Source of the DNA: Arcuatula senhousia
Lineage: Eukaryota > Mollusca > Bivalvia > Mytilida > Mytilidae
Assembly (NCBI GenBank): GCA_963971305.1
Contig: OZ020303.1
Coordinates: 18,659,184-18,723,183 of the forward strand
DNA: 64,000 bases
Reading direction: 5' to 3'
The notes under the pieces were generated by a model. That model had not been told where the DNA came from, ran no database searches, and saw nothing but the letters and a program-made list of their open reading frames with translations. A program made the position numbers and the translations under genes. Below are positions 24,067 through 36,209 of this stretch, one piece after another (positions within the stretch are counted from its first letter, which is position 1; each line of letters starts with the position of its first letter).

Positions 24067-24252
24067 TGACGAAACCTTCGGTAAACATTTCGCACAGTCT
24101 GAAACCGTTACCTATGAATACTGACAATTAAAAACCCTTACCTGAAATGGCCACACAAGAGTACGATCATTTACCTCAGTGGATTACAGCCAACCCTTAC
24201 TTAATTTTGCAAAAACAACCCTTATCAGTCGATAATTCAATGAACCTACACT
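24067..24252. repeat. Repeat pair, second copy
   Basis: Partner of 22980-23175. The sequence just downstream (24268-24380, GTGGGAAACAAAGG...) has a diverged relative at 56990-57120. Confidence 0.75.
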
Positions 24253-24894
24253 GGGATGCGGAAAAGGGGGTTTGGGTGGGAAACAAAGGAACTGTACATT
24301 TGAAGACCACTGGAAAAGGGGAGAGATGGGTTAGGGTTGAATTTAGCATATGTAACGCACTTCTTGGCGGTCCGCAATGGGATAGTTTACGTGCATGAAG
24401 CGTATGTTTATCCACTAAGGTTGATGGTCAGGTTTTCCGCATCAAAGCTTGTCGACTACTGCAATCATTATGACAGGACTGCCTTACTTAACCAACTAGA
24501 TCACACACCCAAGGCACTTTGTTAGCTAGGTGGCCTGAACCGTTGTCGGGTTTCTGGGAGCTCTTTAGTGGACTTTTGCCATCAAGCTTAGCGCTTCTGT
24601 GGGCCTTTTGCCTTCCAGGCCCCACACAGATGATATTTTTTATGCAATAACTGGCATTTTGATTTAAAAAGCATAAAAAAGCCTTTCACAAAGGACACAA
24701 AAACCTTCTCCTTTTTAAGCATCTGCAAATTCAATCATGCACTGAAAATACATTAAGACAATATTCAAACTTTGAAATTTCATGTTCTAACAAAAGGCCA
24801 TCTAGCAAAAAATTGTTGTTGACCATACATAAAAATTACAGAATTTTTATCTTATAAGGATTATGGTCTTTTTCATCGATGCTACGTTCTATGT

Positions 24895-25130
24895 TCAACC
24901 CATTTGTTACGATAACATCTTAGTGTGGATCACATTCAGATAGTTTTGATTCAAATGCTGCTGATGAGAGGTTACTATTCGAAATATACATTGACAGCAT
25001 AATTAAATGTTGAAATACAAATGACAACAAAGTTCCAGACATTAAATTTTGCTACGCCTGACGCGCGTTTCGTCTATTCAAGACTCATCAGAACCGCTCT
25101 ACCAAAATTATTGAAAATGACGACTTTATA
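24895..25130. repeat. R3 repeat followed by R4 repeat
   Basis: 24895-25020 is R3 (CAAATGCTGCTGATGAGAGG). 25028-25130 is R4: AAAGTTCCAGACATTAAA, TTTGCTACGCCTGACGCGCG, TTTCGTCTATTCAAGACTCA. R4 recurs at 34497-34600 (+) and 35440-35580 (-), with scraps at 41480-41550 and 47850. Confidence 0.75.
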
Positions 25131-25792
25131 TTAACTGTATTTTAATTGCATTTATATTGCAGCCCTTTGAAGCACACACAATTTTTTTTTCATTTTTAGG
25201 TTCCCTACAGAATATTTTTGTCACTTGTATGGCATAATGGCTTTGATGAATGTTTTTTTCCTTGTTAAAAAATGAACTGTATCCTTTCCCGATGCGCATA
25301 AACGGGCAGAAGTGAAATTTCCTATACAATTTATTTATCATAATTTGCAAACAAAACTTAAAACATCATGCTCTGTAAATACACATCCTTGGTGATTAAT
25401 CTCAAGCTTGAATTTAGAAAAAATATATATCAAAATCTGTATTTTTTTCATTTTCGATAGTGTTTTCCATTGAGACTGTTCCTTGAACAAATTCAAGATA
25501 TCGAAAATAAAATGTCAATGCCACATTAGAACTAATTTAATAAATTTTGTTCTGGGATTCAAATTTTAATAAGGTCATTTACAAACAATTCATTAACCAC
25601 TTATTTCATTTCCATTTGTTTTAGTAACAATGGCTGGTACATTCAATAAAAAAAAATTCTTGTATAATTCATTTTCGATCACCTTAACTGGCAGGTACAT
25701 ATAGTATTGATACTGTCAGTAGTGTTTACAGTTGTTTATCCTTTTCAACTTTGGTTTTGATCAAAAGGACAGACGGAGGACAGGAAATCGGA

Positions 25793-27317
25793 TTAAGGTT
25801 CATCTTTAAACTTCGGAAATGTCCTGTCATTTGGCCTCCACGTGCAAGGTAATTTCATTTTTGGTGTCATCATATCTTCTCACAATCGGTTTTATGGAAG
25901 GTTATTTAGGGGTCATTCATGCTTTATTTAAGGTACAATTTGAACGGAAGGAAAATAAATAGAGAAAACAACAAAAGTAATCCTGTAAACTGGAAGGGAA
26001 AATGATCGGTGATATTTACTTGGAAGTCAAGGACTTCCAAAGTATAGTAAGGAACGTTTTTTTGTTTTGATCAGAAAAAAATTTTCCGCGAAGAGCACGG
26101 ACAAAATATTTATTTTTCGAAAGCATCGCGACAGAATATATTTTTTTTTCATTATCATCAGTTTTTTTATAGCAGAAATCCTTCTTCAGCATTTTTTTTC
26201 TTACCCTCAGTTTCCAAAATATTTTTTCATCAAATATAATTTTCAGAATATTTTTTAGGAAAAAACCAAAGCCCCCCCCCCTTCAAGTTAAATTGTCGGT
26301 CCCTAATGGATTTCGGAGAAATCAATTCGCGTTTTTTTTTCCCGAGAACGTATAACCTATCCTATTGTGCATTCGCTCTCCGGTAGGAGTGTATTTATTT
26401 ATTTATTTTTTTGGTCAACGAGCTTTCTTATCTATGTTAGTATAACCCCTTATTATAATTCGATTTGTTTATTTATTTCGTATTAAATGATGATATAGTA
26501 TTTGCTATATTTTTCATAACCTTTTAAAAGGGGCCTGGGTGGCCGAGTGGTCCAAAGCGCTGGTTTAAATACCACACTTTTGATCACTAGCCGATCACCT
26601 CTCAGCTGGTGTTAGAGTCCCGTTTGACGGTTTGTATTTAACAAAAAAAAAGGGACTTCCCATTAGGTTTGTCAGTTACCTGCCCAAGGTCGGTGGTTTC
26701 CTCCGGGTACTCCGGTTTCCTCCACCATTAAGACTGACCGCCCTGCATGGTCCAGGTGCGTCGATAAAGGGCGTAAAACACCAACACACACACACACACA
26801 CACATACCCTTTTTAAAACTACATTTTGTGTATCATGTGACTTTAGTCACCTGTGCGATAGGGAAATATATTTTAGCGGGAATATACAAATTATAGAAAT
26901 TAAAACCATTAATGGCTTATATAAAAGCTGAGAAAATCATATCGAATTATTGTCTCAGATAGAATTTACCAGAAAAAACATGAAGTTATATCGATTTCAT
27001 ATCGTTGTAAGATAGCGTGGTTTATTCATAAATAAAGATATATTTAAATTCAGTAATTGCCTTCTTCTGTCCTGAGAAAATCAAATCGAATTATTGTCTC
27101 AGTCCTGTCGAAAAGGTTATAAACCACAACACAAATCGCTTGCCTTCGTAATTTTAATGTGACTTCCAAGTACACTGTACCAACGGTACTTTGATTATAT
27201 CTAGACGCTGCTACACTTTATTTTGTGTTTTTATGTATCGTTTAAGTCGTATTTAGACTTGAAAAATAGGTCAAATATCTACCATTTTATTCGAAGTGTA
27301 ACCATGAACCTTAATCA
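25793..27317. mobile_element. TIR element inserted in the SLC43 pseudogene
   Basis: Left end GATTAAGGTTCATCTTTAAA (25793) is the inverse of the right end ...TTACACTT... ATGAACCTTAATC (27305-27317). The pseudogene's exon-5 homology stops at the left end and resumes just after the right end, which supports the boundaries. Inverted partial relatives lie at 62455-62870 and 58050-58500. No transposase frame is visible, so it would be non-autonomous. A SINE is inserted inside it at 26531-26810. A clear target duplication was not identified. Confidence 0.65.
26531..26810 (+). mobile_element. tRNA-derived SINE with conserved central domain
   Basis: A tRNA-like head has an A box GGGTGGCCGAGTGG (26537-26550) and a B box-like GTTAGAGTCC (26611-26620), spaced as in a class II (Leu/Ser-type) tRNA. 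It is followed by a central block with GGTTTCCTCCGGGTACTCCG and GTTTCCTCCACCATTAAGAC. That resembles the shared SINE core domain known from many invertebrates (Nin-DC type by recollection; not checked). The 3' end is a (CA)n tract. It is flanked by CCTTTTAAAA (26520-26529) and CCTTTTTAAAA (26808-26818). The empty site is preserved in the inverted paralogue at about 62588-62605. RNA polymerase III transcription is expected of the class. Confidence 0.85.
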
Positions 27318-27469
27318 TGGTCCACGTAACGAAAAATAAAATGCTAATACTATCAAATATTCTTGGGTTAATATGTGTGACACGGTGAAAGAAGTTACAT
27401 GATTGATATTTCTTAATTTGCAATCTTTTCAAGTTTTTGTACATGTGTGCCTTGCTAAAATGCTTAACA

Positions 27470-27790
27470 TTTGAAAAAAAGCCAGATGATTTTTTTCTTC
27501 GGAGTTACAATCAAGTAAATTGGGATAGCATTTAATAATGTCCTGTAGGACTTTATTACGAATAGAATTAAATTTTGAGCAATTAAAGAGATAATGGATC
27601 TTATCTTGGACATCTGTTTCATATGATTTTAATATATGCTCGTTAACAGTGATGCAATTTTGTCTGCCAAAGATTGGGATCCAATTCTAAATTTACGCTC
27701 CGCAGTACTGGCTGCGGATATATAGGATTCAAATTTAAAAAGGTTTTTGTAGAAGCGATAAGTTCTAACCACAGGCACTTGTATACAGGA
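27470..27790 (-). pseudogene. LINE C-terminal fragment, antisense
   Basis: On the minus strand a frame reads TVNEHILKSYETDVQDKIHY, then LFNCSKFNSIRNKVLQDIIK. The IHYLFNCSKF motif is typical of the C-terminal region of non-LTR retrotransposon polyproteins. It has no RT core and does not extend far. It lies between the SLC43 pseudogene and vWA-papain copy B. Confidence 0.6.
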
Positions 27791-28061
27791 TAACCCTTAT
27801 TGTGCCCCACCCCCCTTTTTCAAAACCGATTACTATTTTCATTTTTTCTGTTACATTTCTCATTTTCACTCATACACATTTCAAATATATGCAAATCTAC
27901 CATCAAACAGTATCTACTATCCATATGGGGTTACTGATATATAATAAGCGAGAAGGAAGTCACTTCGGTTTGTTTACATTTTGGGTACCATGTAGGGATC
28001 ATTTCATTATTCTTGGACAAAAGTGAATGTCATGAAATAGGAACACTTTTTATTTGTTTTT

Positions 28062-30050
28062 TTATGTCACTTCGAAAGCGATGTAAGGTACAATGAATAT
28101 GCAGTAGCATTTTGGGCAGCGTATAACTGACATATTTCCAGTGTACTCGTTGATGTTGGAAACAACGCCACATTTGTCGCATTTGTATGTTGCATATTGA
28201 AGTCCCTTCAAAGTCTGAATTAGTTGTTTTGCAACGGTTGATCCATGCTTACCATAGTAGAGCTTTTCATCTTTTGAGAGATCAGCACTTGTCCAGTAAA
28301 CATCAATAAATTTAAAGTCAAGCACTTCTGCATTCTGTACTCGGAAAAATCCCATATCTGCCCAATCTGACCCCCAAGAGTTCATGAACCGTAGACATTG
28401 GCTGTTATAGCTTGTGAGAACAACGGCGTGACCTGTACTACTGTGGCCATGATTTCGTTTGGATATATCAAGATCATTCTTACCAAGAATTCCTTTCGGA
28501 TTTCTTCTATAAAAATCGCAAAATTGAACCCACTGACTCTCAGTTAGACGGAATGTTGCTACAACGGGTCTTTTTAAACTAACAGCATTCAAAGCTCCTC
28601 CAGAATCAACTTGTTTGCAATGAAGACGACATTTTGGACAAATGTCTTCTAAGACCTTGAAGGTGTTCTTTCTTTGATTGCCATTCTTTAATATAATTTC
28701 ACATCTGAGTTCTTCAAAATCCGGATAACCTCCATCTCTTCCAAGGATTTTTATCATCGCAAGGTAAAGAACAGCTGCTGAAGCATAAGCGTAACAGGTC
28801 TCATCTTCCTGGGGGAATTCACAAGCTTTCAATCCAGAAGTTTTCTGGTTGATATAGATGTCTAGATCTACTGAAGCCAGTAAATCTGCCAAAGCATCCT
28901 GACAACAAACAACATTTCTGGCAAAGATGCAGACGTCATGAATATTGTCTGGATGATTTACCTGTAAAAACAGTTTTGTTTCATTATTTTCTATGTCAAA
29001 TTGCCATCCCTGTTTCAGAAATATTGTTCTCGGAATAATTTCAGTTGTTAATTTTGAACTCAATTGATACAAAAAGTCAGCACCGGCTCCCCAGTTAGCT
29101 TCTTTTTTGCTGAATAGACGACGTGGCTCAATTTCCGCTTCTCTCCCAACGTAGCAGCACACAACAGTTATACCAGCTGACTCAAACTCTTGTTTTATTT
29201 TGTCAATGTTGCCGGAATCGGACGGTTCCCCATCTGAAAGCACAAATAGTAGCTTGTTATAATCGGCAAAGTAACTGTCCGTCATTAACCGTACTGCTTC
29301 ATTTAATGCTTCATACATAGGTGTGCCTCCAAAGATAAATGGTTCGATGTTGTCCATTAATTCTTCCACTTGATTTTTTTCTAGTGCGTCTTTATCAATA
29401 CTGGAATATAATATGTTTGATGCTTCTTTTACATTGAGAATTTGACAATTTTCTTTTAATTCGACATTTGATACCTCTAATTTTTTAGCCTGTTGTACTA
29501 CTTGCTCGATATCATATCTTGTGGCCTGTTTGAAATTTGAGACGACCATTGTGAATCTTCCTTGTAAGTAACCTAAAACTCCTGGGATGTCTTTACAAAC
29601 GGTAGTTAAGCAGTCTACAAATTCTAATCGAAACCGTACGTTGTACTCTAACACACCCCTTAATAACGATAAAGTCTCTGGTGTAACCGCACTTTTTACT
29701 ACTGATACTTCTGCCCATCTACGTATGTTTTAGGCGCCATTTTCTTGAAGAATTTCAAAAATTCTGTCGATATTTTCCTCAACGTGTCCGGTTGGGTTTC
29801 TATCGTATTTTCTATCTTTAGAAAATGGCTCAATAGTTTGTAAAATATCAAATATCCCACTTCCACGTCTAGCCCCAAAAGCAGCAGAAAATACTTGATT
29901 TCGTAAAGAAACATCATGCCTGATTAAATCGTCGATAACATCAAATATTGATCTTGCCCAAGTTCTTCCCTCTTCTCCGTATGAACCTCCTTTGACATGA
30001 CTCGACATGGACGCGGACACATCTACCAGGCCTCCTATTAACGTCGCCAT
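28062..30050 (-). pseudogene. vWA / papain-like peptidase / zinc-ribbon protein, copy B (one nonsense codon)
   Basis: Starts at ATG 30050 and runs about 662 codons to 28062. The frame is continuous except for a TAA at codon 107, where the intact copy C has Tyr (TAT). MIDAS residues are kept (DVSAS; GGTPMYEALN; SDGEPSD). The peptidase centre is kept too: Gln-Glu-Asp-Glu-Thr-Cys (QEDETCYAYAS), TGHAVV and NSWGSDW. The CDKC...RCPKC ribbon is present, but the C-terminus diverges after the last Cys pair (CIFIVPYIAFEVT), so the LTSLSE tail of copies A and C is missing. An AG acceptor (TTTTTAG) sits about 14 bases before the ATG. With only one stop it may be a recent pseudogene, a null allele, or a downstream-initiated product from about 29654 that would lack the MIDAS strand. 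It follows the SLC43 pseudogene in convergent orientation. Confidence 0.85.
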
Positions 30051-30189
30051 AATAACCCAGGCTAAAAATGAAAAGAAAAATGTATAGTAAAAAGAAAAAT
30101 CACAGTATAAATAAAAGACTACTACATATGGTATCAGAAATAATTCAATGAACCTTTATTCAATTACTAGTATATCTGAATATATTTTA

Positions 30190-33100
30190 GAAATAGATGT
30201 AAATCCAAATTGTACAAATGATATTATGTTTACTGATTATGCAAATACTTTGCCAGATTTTAATATGCTTGTAAACAGAAATAGTAAAGATGTGCTAAAA
30301 AATAATTATGGTAATAAATTGCTTGATTTATGTAGAAACAATAACTTATTTATTTTAAATGGAAGAGTTAAAGGTGATATGCATGGTGAGTTAACATGCA
30401 GAAATAGTAGTGTTGTGGATTACTTTATCTGTACATATGATTTTATGCCTTATGTTTTAAGTCTAAATGTGCTAAATTTTTCATCTTTGTTTTCTGATGT
30501 TCACTGTCCTATTGAATTAGAAATTAAAAAACAAATAGTCAGTCATAATGTATATGAAACTGAACAAAATTGTAATCATGTCAAAAAAGGAATAAAGAAA
30601 TGGGATTGTAAGAAGAAAGATGAATTTGTACAAAGTATTAGTACGAATGATATAGGAGAACTTATTGTAAAGATAGATAATTAATGTATCACAAGAGATA
30701 AGTAATGAATTAGTACAAGATTTAAATGTAATAATTACTAGATCAGCAGAAAATGTCTTTGGCTCCTATGAGTTTAAAGTGAATAATTCATGTAAATATA
30801 ATCGCAAAGAAAATAAACCATGGTTTGACAAAATTGTTGGCAGAAGCGAAAGGCGTTTAGAATAGCTAAAAGGCGATATAAATGTAAAAAGACTGTAGCA
30901 AATAAAGATATTAAAACCAGTGCTGAACGTAAATATAAGAGAGAAATGAATAATGCTATTAAGATTCATAGAGATTAGATGAAGAAGAAGATTGATAATC
31001 TTCGTAAGGGGAAAGAGTTCTGGAATTTACTTAAACAAAAACAGAATCGTAAGAACTCAGATATATCTATTGATACCTTATATAACTTTTTTAAAGATTT
31101 AAATAGTGATGATGATAATAGTACTACTTATGAAACGCATAATCTCAATGCAGATGAGCAAGAGCTTAACGAAATTATTAACAACGATATTACTGAAAAT
31201 GAAATTATCAGATGTATTCGTTGCCTGAAAAATGATAAGGCATGTGGTGACGAGTATATCAAGAGTACTTCACATCTCTTTATGCCAGTTTATGTCAGAC
31301 TATTTAACTTCATCTCTAGCACTGGTAATTTTCCAGAGATTTGGCTTAGTGGAAATATATTACTATTCTACAAAAACAAGGGTGAAAAGAGAGATCCTAA
31401 AAACTATAGGCCAATAGCTATTCTAAGCTGCCTTGGCAAACTTTTTACAGCAGTGTTAAATTTTCGATTAAGTGATTATCTTGAAACATATGATTTGCTT
31501 AATGAAAATCAATTTGGTTTTAGAAAAGGTTACTCTTCTACAGAAAGCATGTTTATACTACACTTACTTTTTGACCTATGTAAATTAATAAAAATAAACT
31601 GTTCTGTGCTTTTATAGATTTTGCCAAAGCCTTTGATACAGTTTGGCGCCCTGGTCTGTGGAGAAAGCTTATGGCAAATTCTATAAACGGAAAAATGTAC
31701 AATATTATTGTAAATATGTATAGCAATATAAAATCTAGGGTTTATAATGGAACAGCATTTTCTGAATTTTTCCCTTGTGATATAGGAGTTAGACATGGAG
31801 AAAACTTGTCACCTTTACTTTTTTCATTGTATTTAAATGATCTTGATGCTTTCTTTGAAGACAAGAATATTATAGGAATGTCAAAAATTAATGAAGATAT
31901 AGAGAGAGAACTTAACTTTTTTCTAAAGATTTTTACTATTTTGTATACAGATGACACAGTGCTCTTAGCAGAGTCAAAAGATGATTTACAGAAACAATTA
32001 AATGCATTAAGCGACTATTGTGATTTTTGGAAACTTAAAGTTAATGTCGATAAAAGTAAGATACTTGTCTTTTCAAAGGGAAGATTACCTCGAGATTTAA
32101 AATTTTATTATAAAGATATGGATATTGATATTGTAGATGAATTTAATTACTTAGGAATAACTTTTGCAAAATCTGGTAGTTTCTTAAAAGCAAAGAAAGC
32201 TAACGCGAAGAAAGCTTCAGTAGCTATGTATGATATCTTGAAGAAAGGTAGGCTGCATAATCTGCATATCGAGTGTCAATTGAGCCTTTTTGACAAAGTA
32301 GTACAGCCTATACTGTTATATGGTTGCGAAGTCTGGGGACCAGGTGATAACAAAATTATTGAGAGAGTGCATTTGAAATTTTGTAAACTTCTTTTACACC
32401 TTAAGTCATCTACACCTGATTAAATGATTTATGGTGAACTCGGCAGATATCCTTTAGATGTTTTTATTAAATTGTGCATGGTTAATTTCTGGGCTAAAAT
32501 TATTGTGGGAAAACCTAATAAACTATCAGCCATTTTGTACAAGTTATGCTTAGGTAAACATACATTTGTAAGGAATTTTGCTTGGCTTAGTAGCATGCAA
32601 TCGATTTTTGATAATTGTGGGTTATCCTACATTTGGAACAGTCAAACATTTATTGACAGTAAACGAGTTAAACAGAATTTGAAAGATCAGTTTAATCAAT
32701 CTTGGTTGTCACTAGTCCAAAACTCACCAAAATCTCTTAATTATAGACTTTATAAACAAACTTTAGAAATGGAGAGCTATCTTGATTTTTTAGACTATAG
32801 AAACGCAATTACTTTTTGTAGATTCAGAGCAACCAACCATAATTTGCCATTTGAGTCAGGCAGATGGAGAAATATTAATAGGAATCAACGTGTTTGCAAT
32901 TTATGTAATGATTTAGACATTGGTGATGAATTTCATTATATTTTTGTATGCTCTGCTCTACAAGATGATAGAAAATTATTCGTCAAATCAAAATTTCGGT
33001 CGAATCCAAACATTATTAAAATGAAGGAACTTTTCCAGTCAACAAATACTGCTGACCTAAACAATTTGTGTAAATTTATAAGAAAAATTTGTAAAATACT

Positions 33101-33320
33101 TTCCTCTCCGGGGTAGTTCATATTTATTTATTTATATTAAAATATGTTTATACTGTAAACAATTACTTGACAGTTCATTATTTTCTTTTTGTATTTATAT
33201 GAATGAAACATAAGTCGTCACCTATCAATTGATTCATGTACTTTTGATGTAACATATTATTTTATACTTTGATTTATTCTTTTTCTATACCATTGTAATT
33301 TTGGTTTATGAAATAAAAAT
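30190..33320 (+). pseudogene. LINE retrotransposon, 5'-truncated, several frame breaks
   Basis: The 30148-30684 frame holds the end of an APE-type endonuclease (YGNKLLDLCRNNNLFILNGR, SSVVDYFIC, FSDVHCPIE). 30979-31617 holds the RT start (NFPEIWLSGNILLFYKNKG, DPKNYRPIAILSCLGK, ENQFGFRKGYSSTES). FIDFAKAFDTVWR follows in a shifted frame at about 31612. 31671-32423 has DIGVRHGENLSPLLFSLYLN and LYTDDTVLLAES (YADD-type box with Thr), then the thumb. 32424-33116 is the C-terminal part with the Cys/His cluster RVCNLCNDLDIGDEFHYIFVC. Breaks: stops at about 30684 and 32423 and the frameshift at about 31612. The upstream homology between vWA-papain copies A and B ends at about 30190, which places the 5' junction. 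The clade was not decided. Confidence 0.85.
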
Positions 33321-33930
33321 ATACAATAGTAATAGTAGAATATACCGCAAATAGTAATTAAAGTAATCAAAGTAGGATAACACGACCTCAGTCATCCAGC
33401 AATCAGTAAAATCGCTTAAATGATGCCGGAAGCCGGCAGCATCAGGTAAACATCGGTAAAACCTCGTATATAGTGTTAACTGTACAACACTCAAATCATA
33501 ATGGTGATGAGGTAGGGTGTTATTTTCCAAACTAAAAAACAAACGCATGCAAATTTAATATTGATTTTTTTTATGTAATTTTATATTGAGATAATAACCG
33601 TTTAGCATTTGAGATGAAAATCGAAAAATGGTGTATAGAGCAAGTTGATTCAGAATTTTTTTCTTGTTTACGAAGCGACTCAGAAATACGTTCTAAATAG
33701 GAGTCGTCACTTTTATAAGAAGGATCATGCAGTTTCGTCTAAAGCATTGAGATCTTCCCATATCAAAACTAACAGCAATGTTCTTTACTCTTCAAAGATT
33801 AAAACTGACCGCCCTATATGGCCCGATTGCACCGAAAAGTGCGTTTAATTCTTACCTTCGAGGAGCGTGTCATTTCCCCAATACGGTTTACAACTATAGT
33901 TTCCGAATAACGGTGTAACAACCACTTTGA
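33321..33930. other. Gap with a SINE-tail scrap
   Basis: 33790-33850 (TTAAAACTGACCGCCCTATA, then AAAGTGCGTTTAA) resembles the 3' part of the 26.5-kb SINE. Otherwise nothing recognised. Confidence 0.4.
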
Positions 33931-33978
33931 TACTGTGGTACATTTAGGACACTCATTTTTTTATTTTTATTAAAATTT

Positions 33979-34098
33979 ATCTCGAGCGCATGACTTATTA
34001 TCTCGAGCGCATGACTTATTATGTCGTGCTCTCGACTTACTATGTCATACGCTCGACTTATTATTTAGAGCGCATGACTTATTATCTCGTGTGCACGA
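33979..34098. repeat. Left satellite array of the foldback element
   Basis: About five to six degenerate 21-bp units of the form (CTCGAG)CGCATGACTTATTAT, opposite in sense to the right array. Confidence 0.8.
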
Positions 34099-34654
34099 CA
34101 TTTTTATTAAAATGAGTATAGTTTTAAACGGTTTTGTATAAATATGGGTCATGTTTGTCCAGTATGATATATATACATTTGATATGCCCATGAAAAGTCA
34201 AATTATGCAACAATTTAAAAAACTCTGTCATGTCTGTGCGAATTAGTATTCATCATCCCTTATTACTAGTATACAGTATTTGCTAACTCATTAAAAATAA
34301 ATAGTATAATTGTTTTAAACGAATTCTTGTCTTCTGTAAAAATAGGCTGTTTTCATTTTGCTGTAACTGGCAAAATAGCCTGGGTTCTAGTTTTCCGTAA
34401 TAACAGCAAAGTAGACTGGGGTCTGGTCGGGTCTATTTTGCAGTAACTGATTATTAATTACTAGCTATAGGACACATGTATAGATAAAAAATTCATACAA
34501 AGTTCCAGACAATAAATTTTGCTACGCCTGACGCGCGTTTCGTCTATTGAAGACTCATCAGAGGCACTCTACCAATATATTGAAAAAGCCAAACATTATA
34601 TCCAAACAACGAAGACCATTGAGCAATAAAACCAAAAAAATATCGAAATTAGAC
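34099..34654. repeat. Inverted arm 1 of the foldback element
   Basis: Reverse complement of 35412-35972 with scattered mismatches. It contains an R4 segment (34497-34600). Confidence 0.85.
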
Positions 34655-34658
34655 ACCA

Positions 34659-34860
34659 ACGTCTTTACCACATATTTGGCACTTATTCATTAGAAATTTA
34701 CATAATAAGTCGAGAGCACGACATAATAAGTCTTATTATGTCGTGCGCAGGACTTATTATCTCGAGCGCTCGACTTATTATGTCGTGCTCACGACTTATT
34801 ATGTCTTGCTCTCGATGTATATTTCTAATGAATAAGTGCCAAATATGTGGTAAAGACGTT
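34659..34860. mobile_element. Nested hairpin element carrying satellite units
   Basis: About 45-bp inverted ends: ACGTCTTTACCACATATTTG and GCACTTATTCATTAGAAATT on the left, the inverse at 34820-34860. Between them are about six 21-bp units of the same AATAAGTCG satellite. It interrupts the boundary between arm 1 and the spacer of the larger element. Confidence 0.75.
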
Positions 34861-35411
34861 TTTAGATAAACGGTAACCTGTAAAAAAAAGTCTCAATAAT
34901 GGTTTGCAACTTTTATTTTTGAGATTTTTGACATAGATAAAGACTTTAAAAATTATAATTTATATTTTGTTCGACACAGTGTGACTAGAGTTATGGTATT
35001 CTGAAAATGACAGGAAGTTTTTTTGGACAGAAATCCAGTTGCTATAAATTCCTCTATTTTTTTGTCATAAATATATACACGACTTTCTTATAATATCGCC
35101 CCAATAACGATTTAATATACAAGTCTAATAAGAGTCTCTATTAAAAGCGACAGTAATGTTGTCTACCAAGAGTTTCCATCGAGATCGAAATAAAAAATTT
35201 TAATTAACCATTCAATATAAACCTTTTTTCCCTAGAAAGCCATGCATTAAATAAAAATTATTTCTTTAAAGACCTTTTCTTGCCTTATTTGCATTACAAA
35301 TTTTCTCCTGAATTTAGTATATTTATCTCTAACATTTAAACTACCAACGGAAAAACTACCAGACATTTTTTGAAAGTCACTTTAACTAAGTTGAACTTAG
35401 TCATATCTTGT
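34861..35411. other. Unique spacer of the foldback element
   Basis: AT-rich; no gene recognised. Confidence 0.4.
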
Positions 35412-35972
35412 AGTCTAATTTCGATATTTTTTTGTTTTTTTTTGCTCAATGGTCTTCGTTGTTTGGATATAATGTTTGGCTTTTTCAATATTTTGGTAGA
35501 GTGCCTCTGATGAGTCTTCAATAGACGAAACGCGCGTCAGGCGGAGCAAAATTTATTGTCTGGAACTTTGTATGATTTTTTTATTTATATACATTTGTTC
35601 TATAGCTAGTAATTATTAATCAGTTACTGCATAATAGACCTGACCAGACCCCAGTCTACTTTGCCGTTATTACGGAAAACTAGAACCCAGGCTATTTTGC
35701 CAGTTACAGCAAAATGAAAACAGCCTATTTTTACAGAAGACAAGAATTTCGTTTAAAACAATTATACTATTTATTTTTTAATGAGTTAGCAAATACTGTA
35801 TACTAGTAATAAGGGATGATGAATACTATTTCGCACAGACATGACAGAGTTTTTTAAATTGTTGCATAATTTGAATTTTCATGGGCATATCAAATGTATA
35901 TATATCATACTGGACAAACATGACCCATATTTATACAAAACCGTTTAAAACTATACTCATTTTAATAAAAAT
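35412..35972. repeat. Inverted arm 2 of the foldback element
   Basis: Partner of 34099-34654, including an inverted R4 segment at 35440-35580 and the shared block ACTAGAACCCAGGCTATTTT. Confidence 0.85.
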
Positions 35973-36209
35973 GTTCCACAAAATCATTCTGACCCAACAA
36001 TGGCACATATATACATCTAAAAAAAAATTATAGGAAGTTACACCCACCCCCGGGGCAGGTACACGCACATACATACAAATAAATTTTGAATGGACTTTAA
36101 TTAATTTAAAAATACAAGACATCTAGTCTTTCTTGTTATTTCACGTTAAGGGTTGCTTTTACTTTCAAGTCAAAACACGAAATGGTTAACAATAGGTACT
36201 GCGCATGAT

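Larger units (their letters stand above)
23550..27456 (+). pseudogene. SLC43-like transporter pseudogene (3' exons), split by nested insertions
   Basis: Decayed paralogue of the gene at 1959-4734. An exon-3-like segment (about 23560-23696) shares GGGGTATTCATTGCAGCTG, TGTTTTGTACTATTTA and TTTTCTCTTC. An exon-4-like segment (25199-25316) follows a TTTTTAG acceptor and shares GAATATTTTTGTCACTTGTATGGCATAATG. An exon-5-like segment starts after GGCAG at about 25696 and shares TTGATACTGTCAGTAG and CAACTTTGGTTTTGATCAAA. Breaks: gaps in exon 3 and exon 4 that change the frame, and TGA where the parent has CGA in exon 5. Exon 5 is interrupted at about 25792 by a 1.5-kb TIR element; the rest of exon 5 and the 3' UTR resume at about 27318-27456, matching 4700-4830. 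Another repeat (24067-24252) and further inserts fill the enlarged intron. Confidence 0.8.

Noticed and set aside
26531..26622. Functional tRNA gene
   Set aside because: The B box is imperfect, the cloverleaf is poor and the sequence continues into a SINE core and a (CA)n tail.
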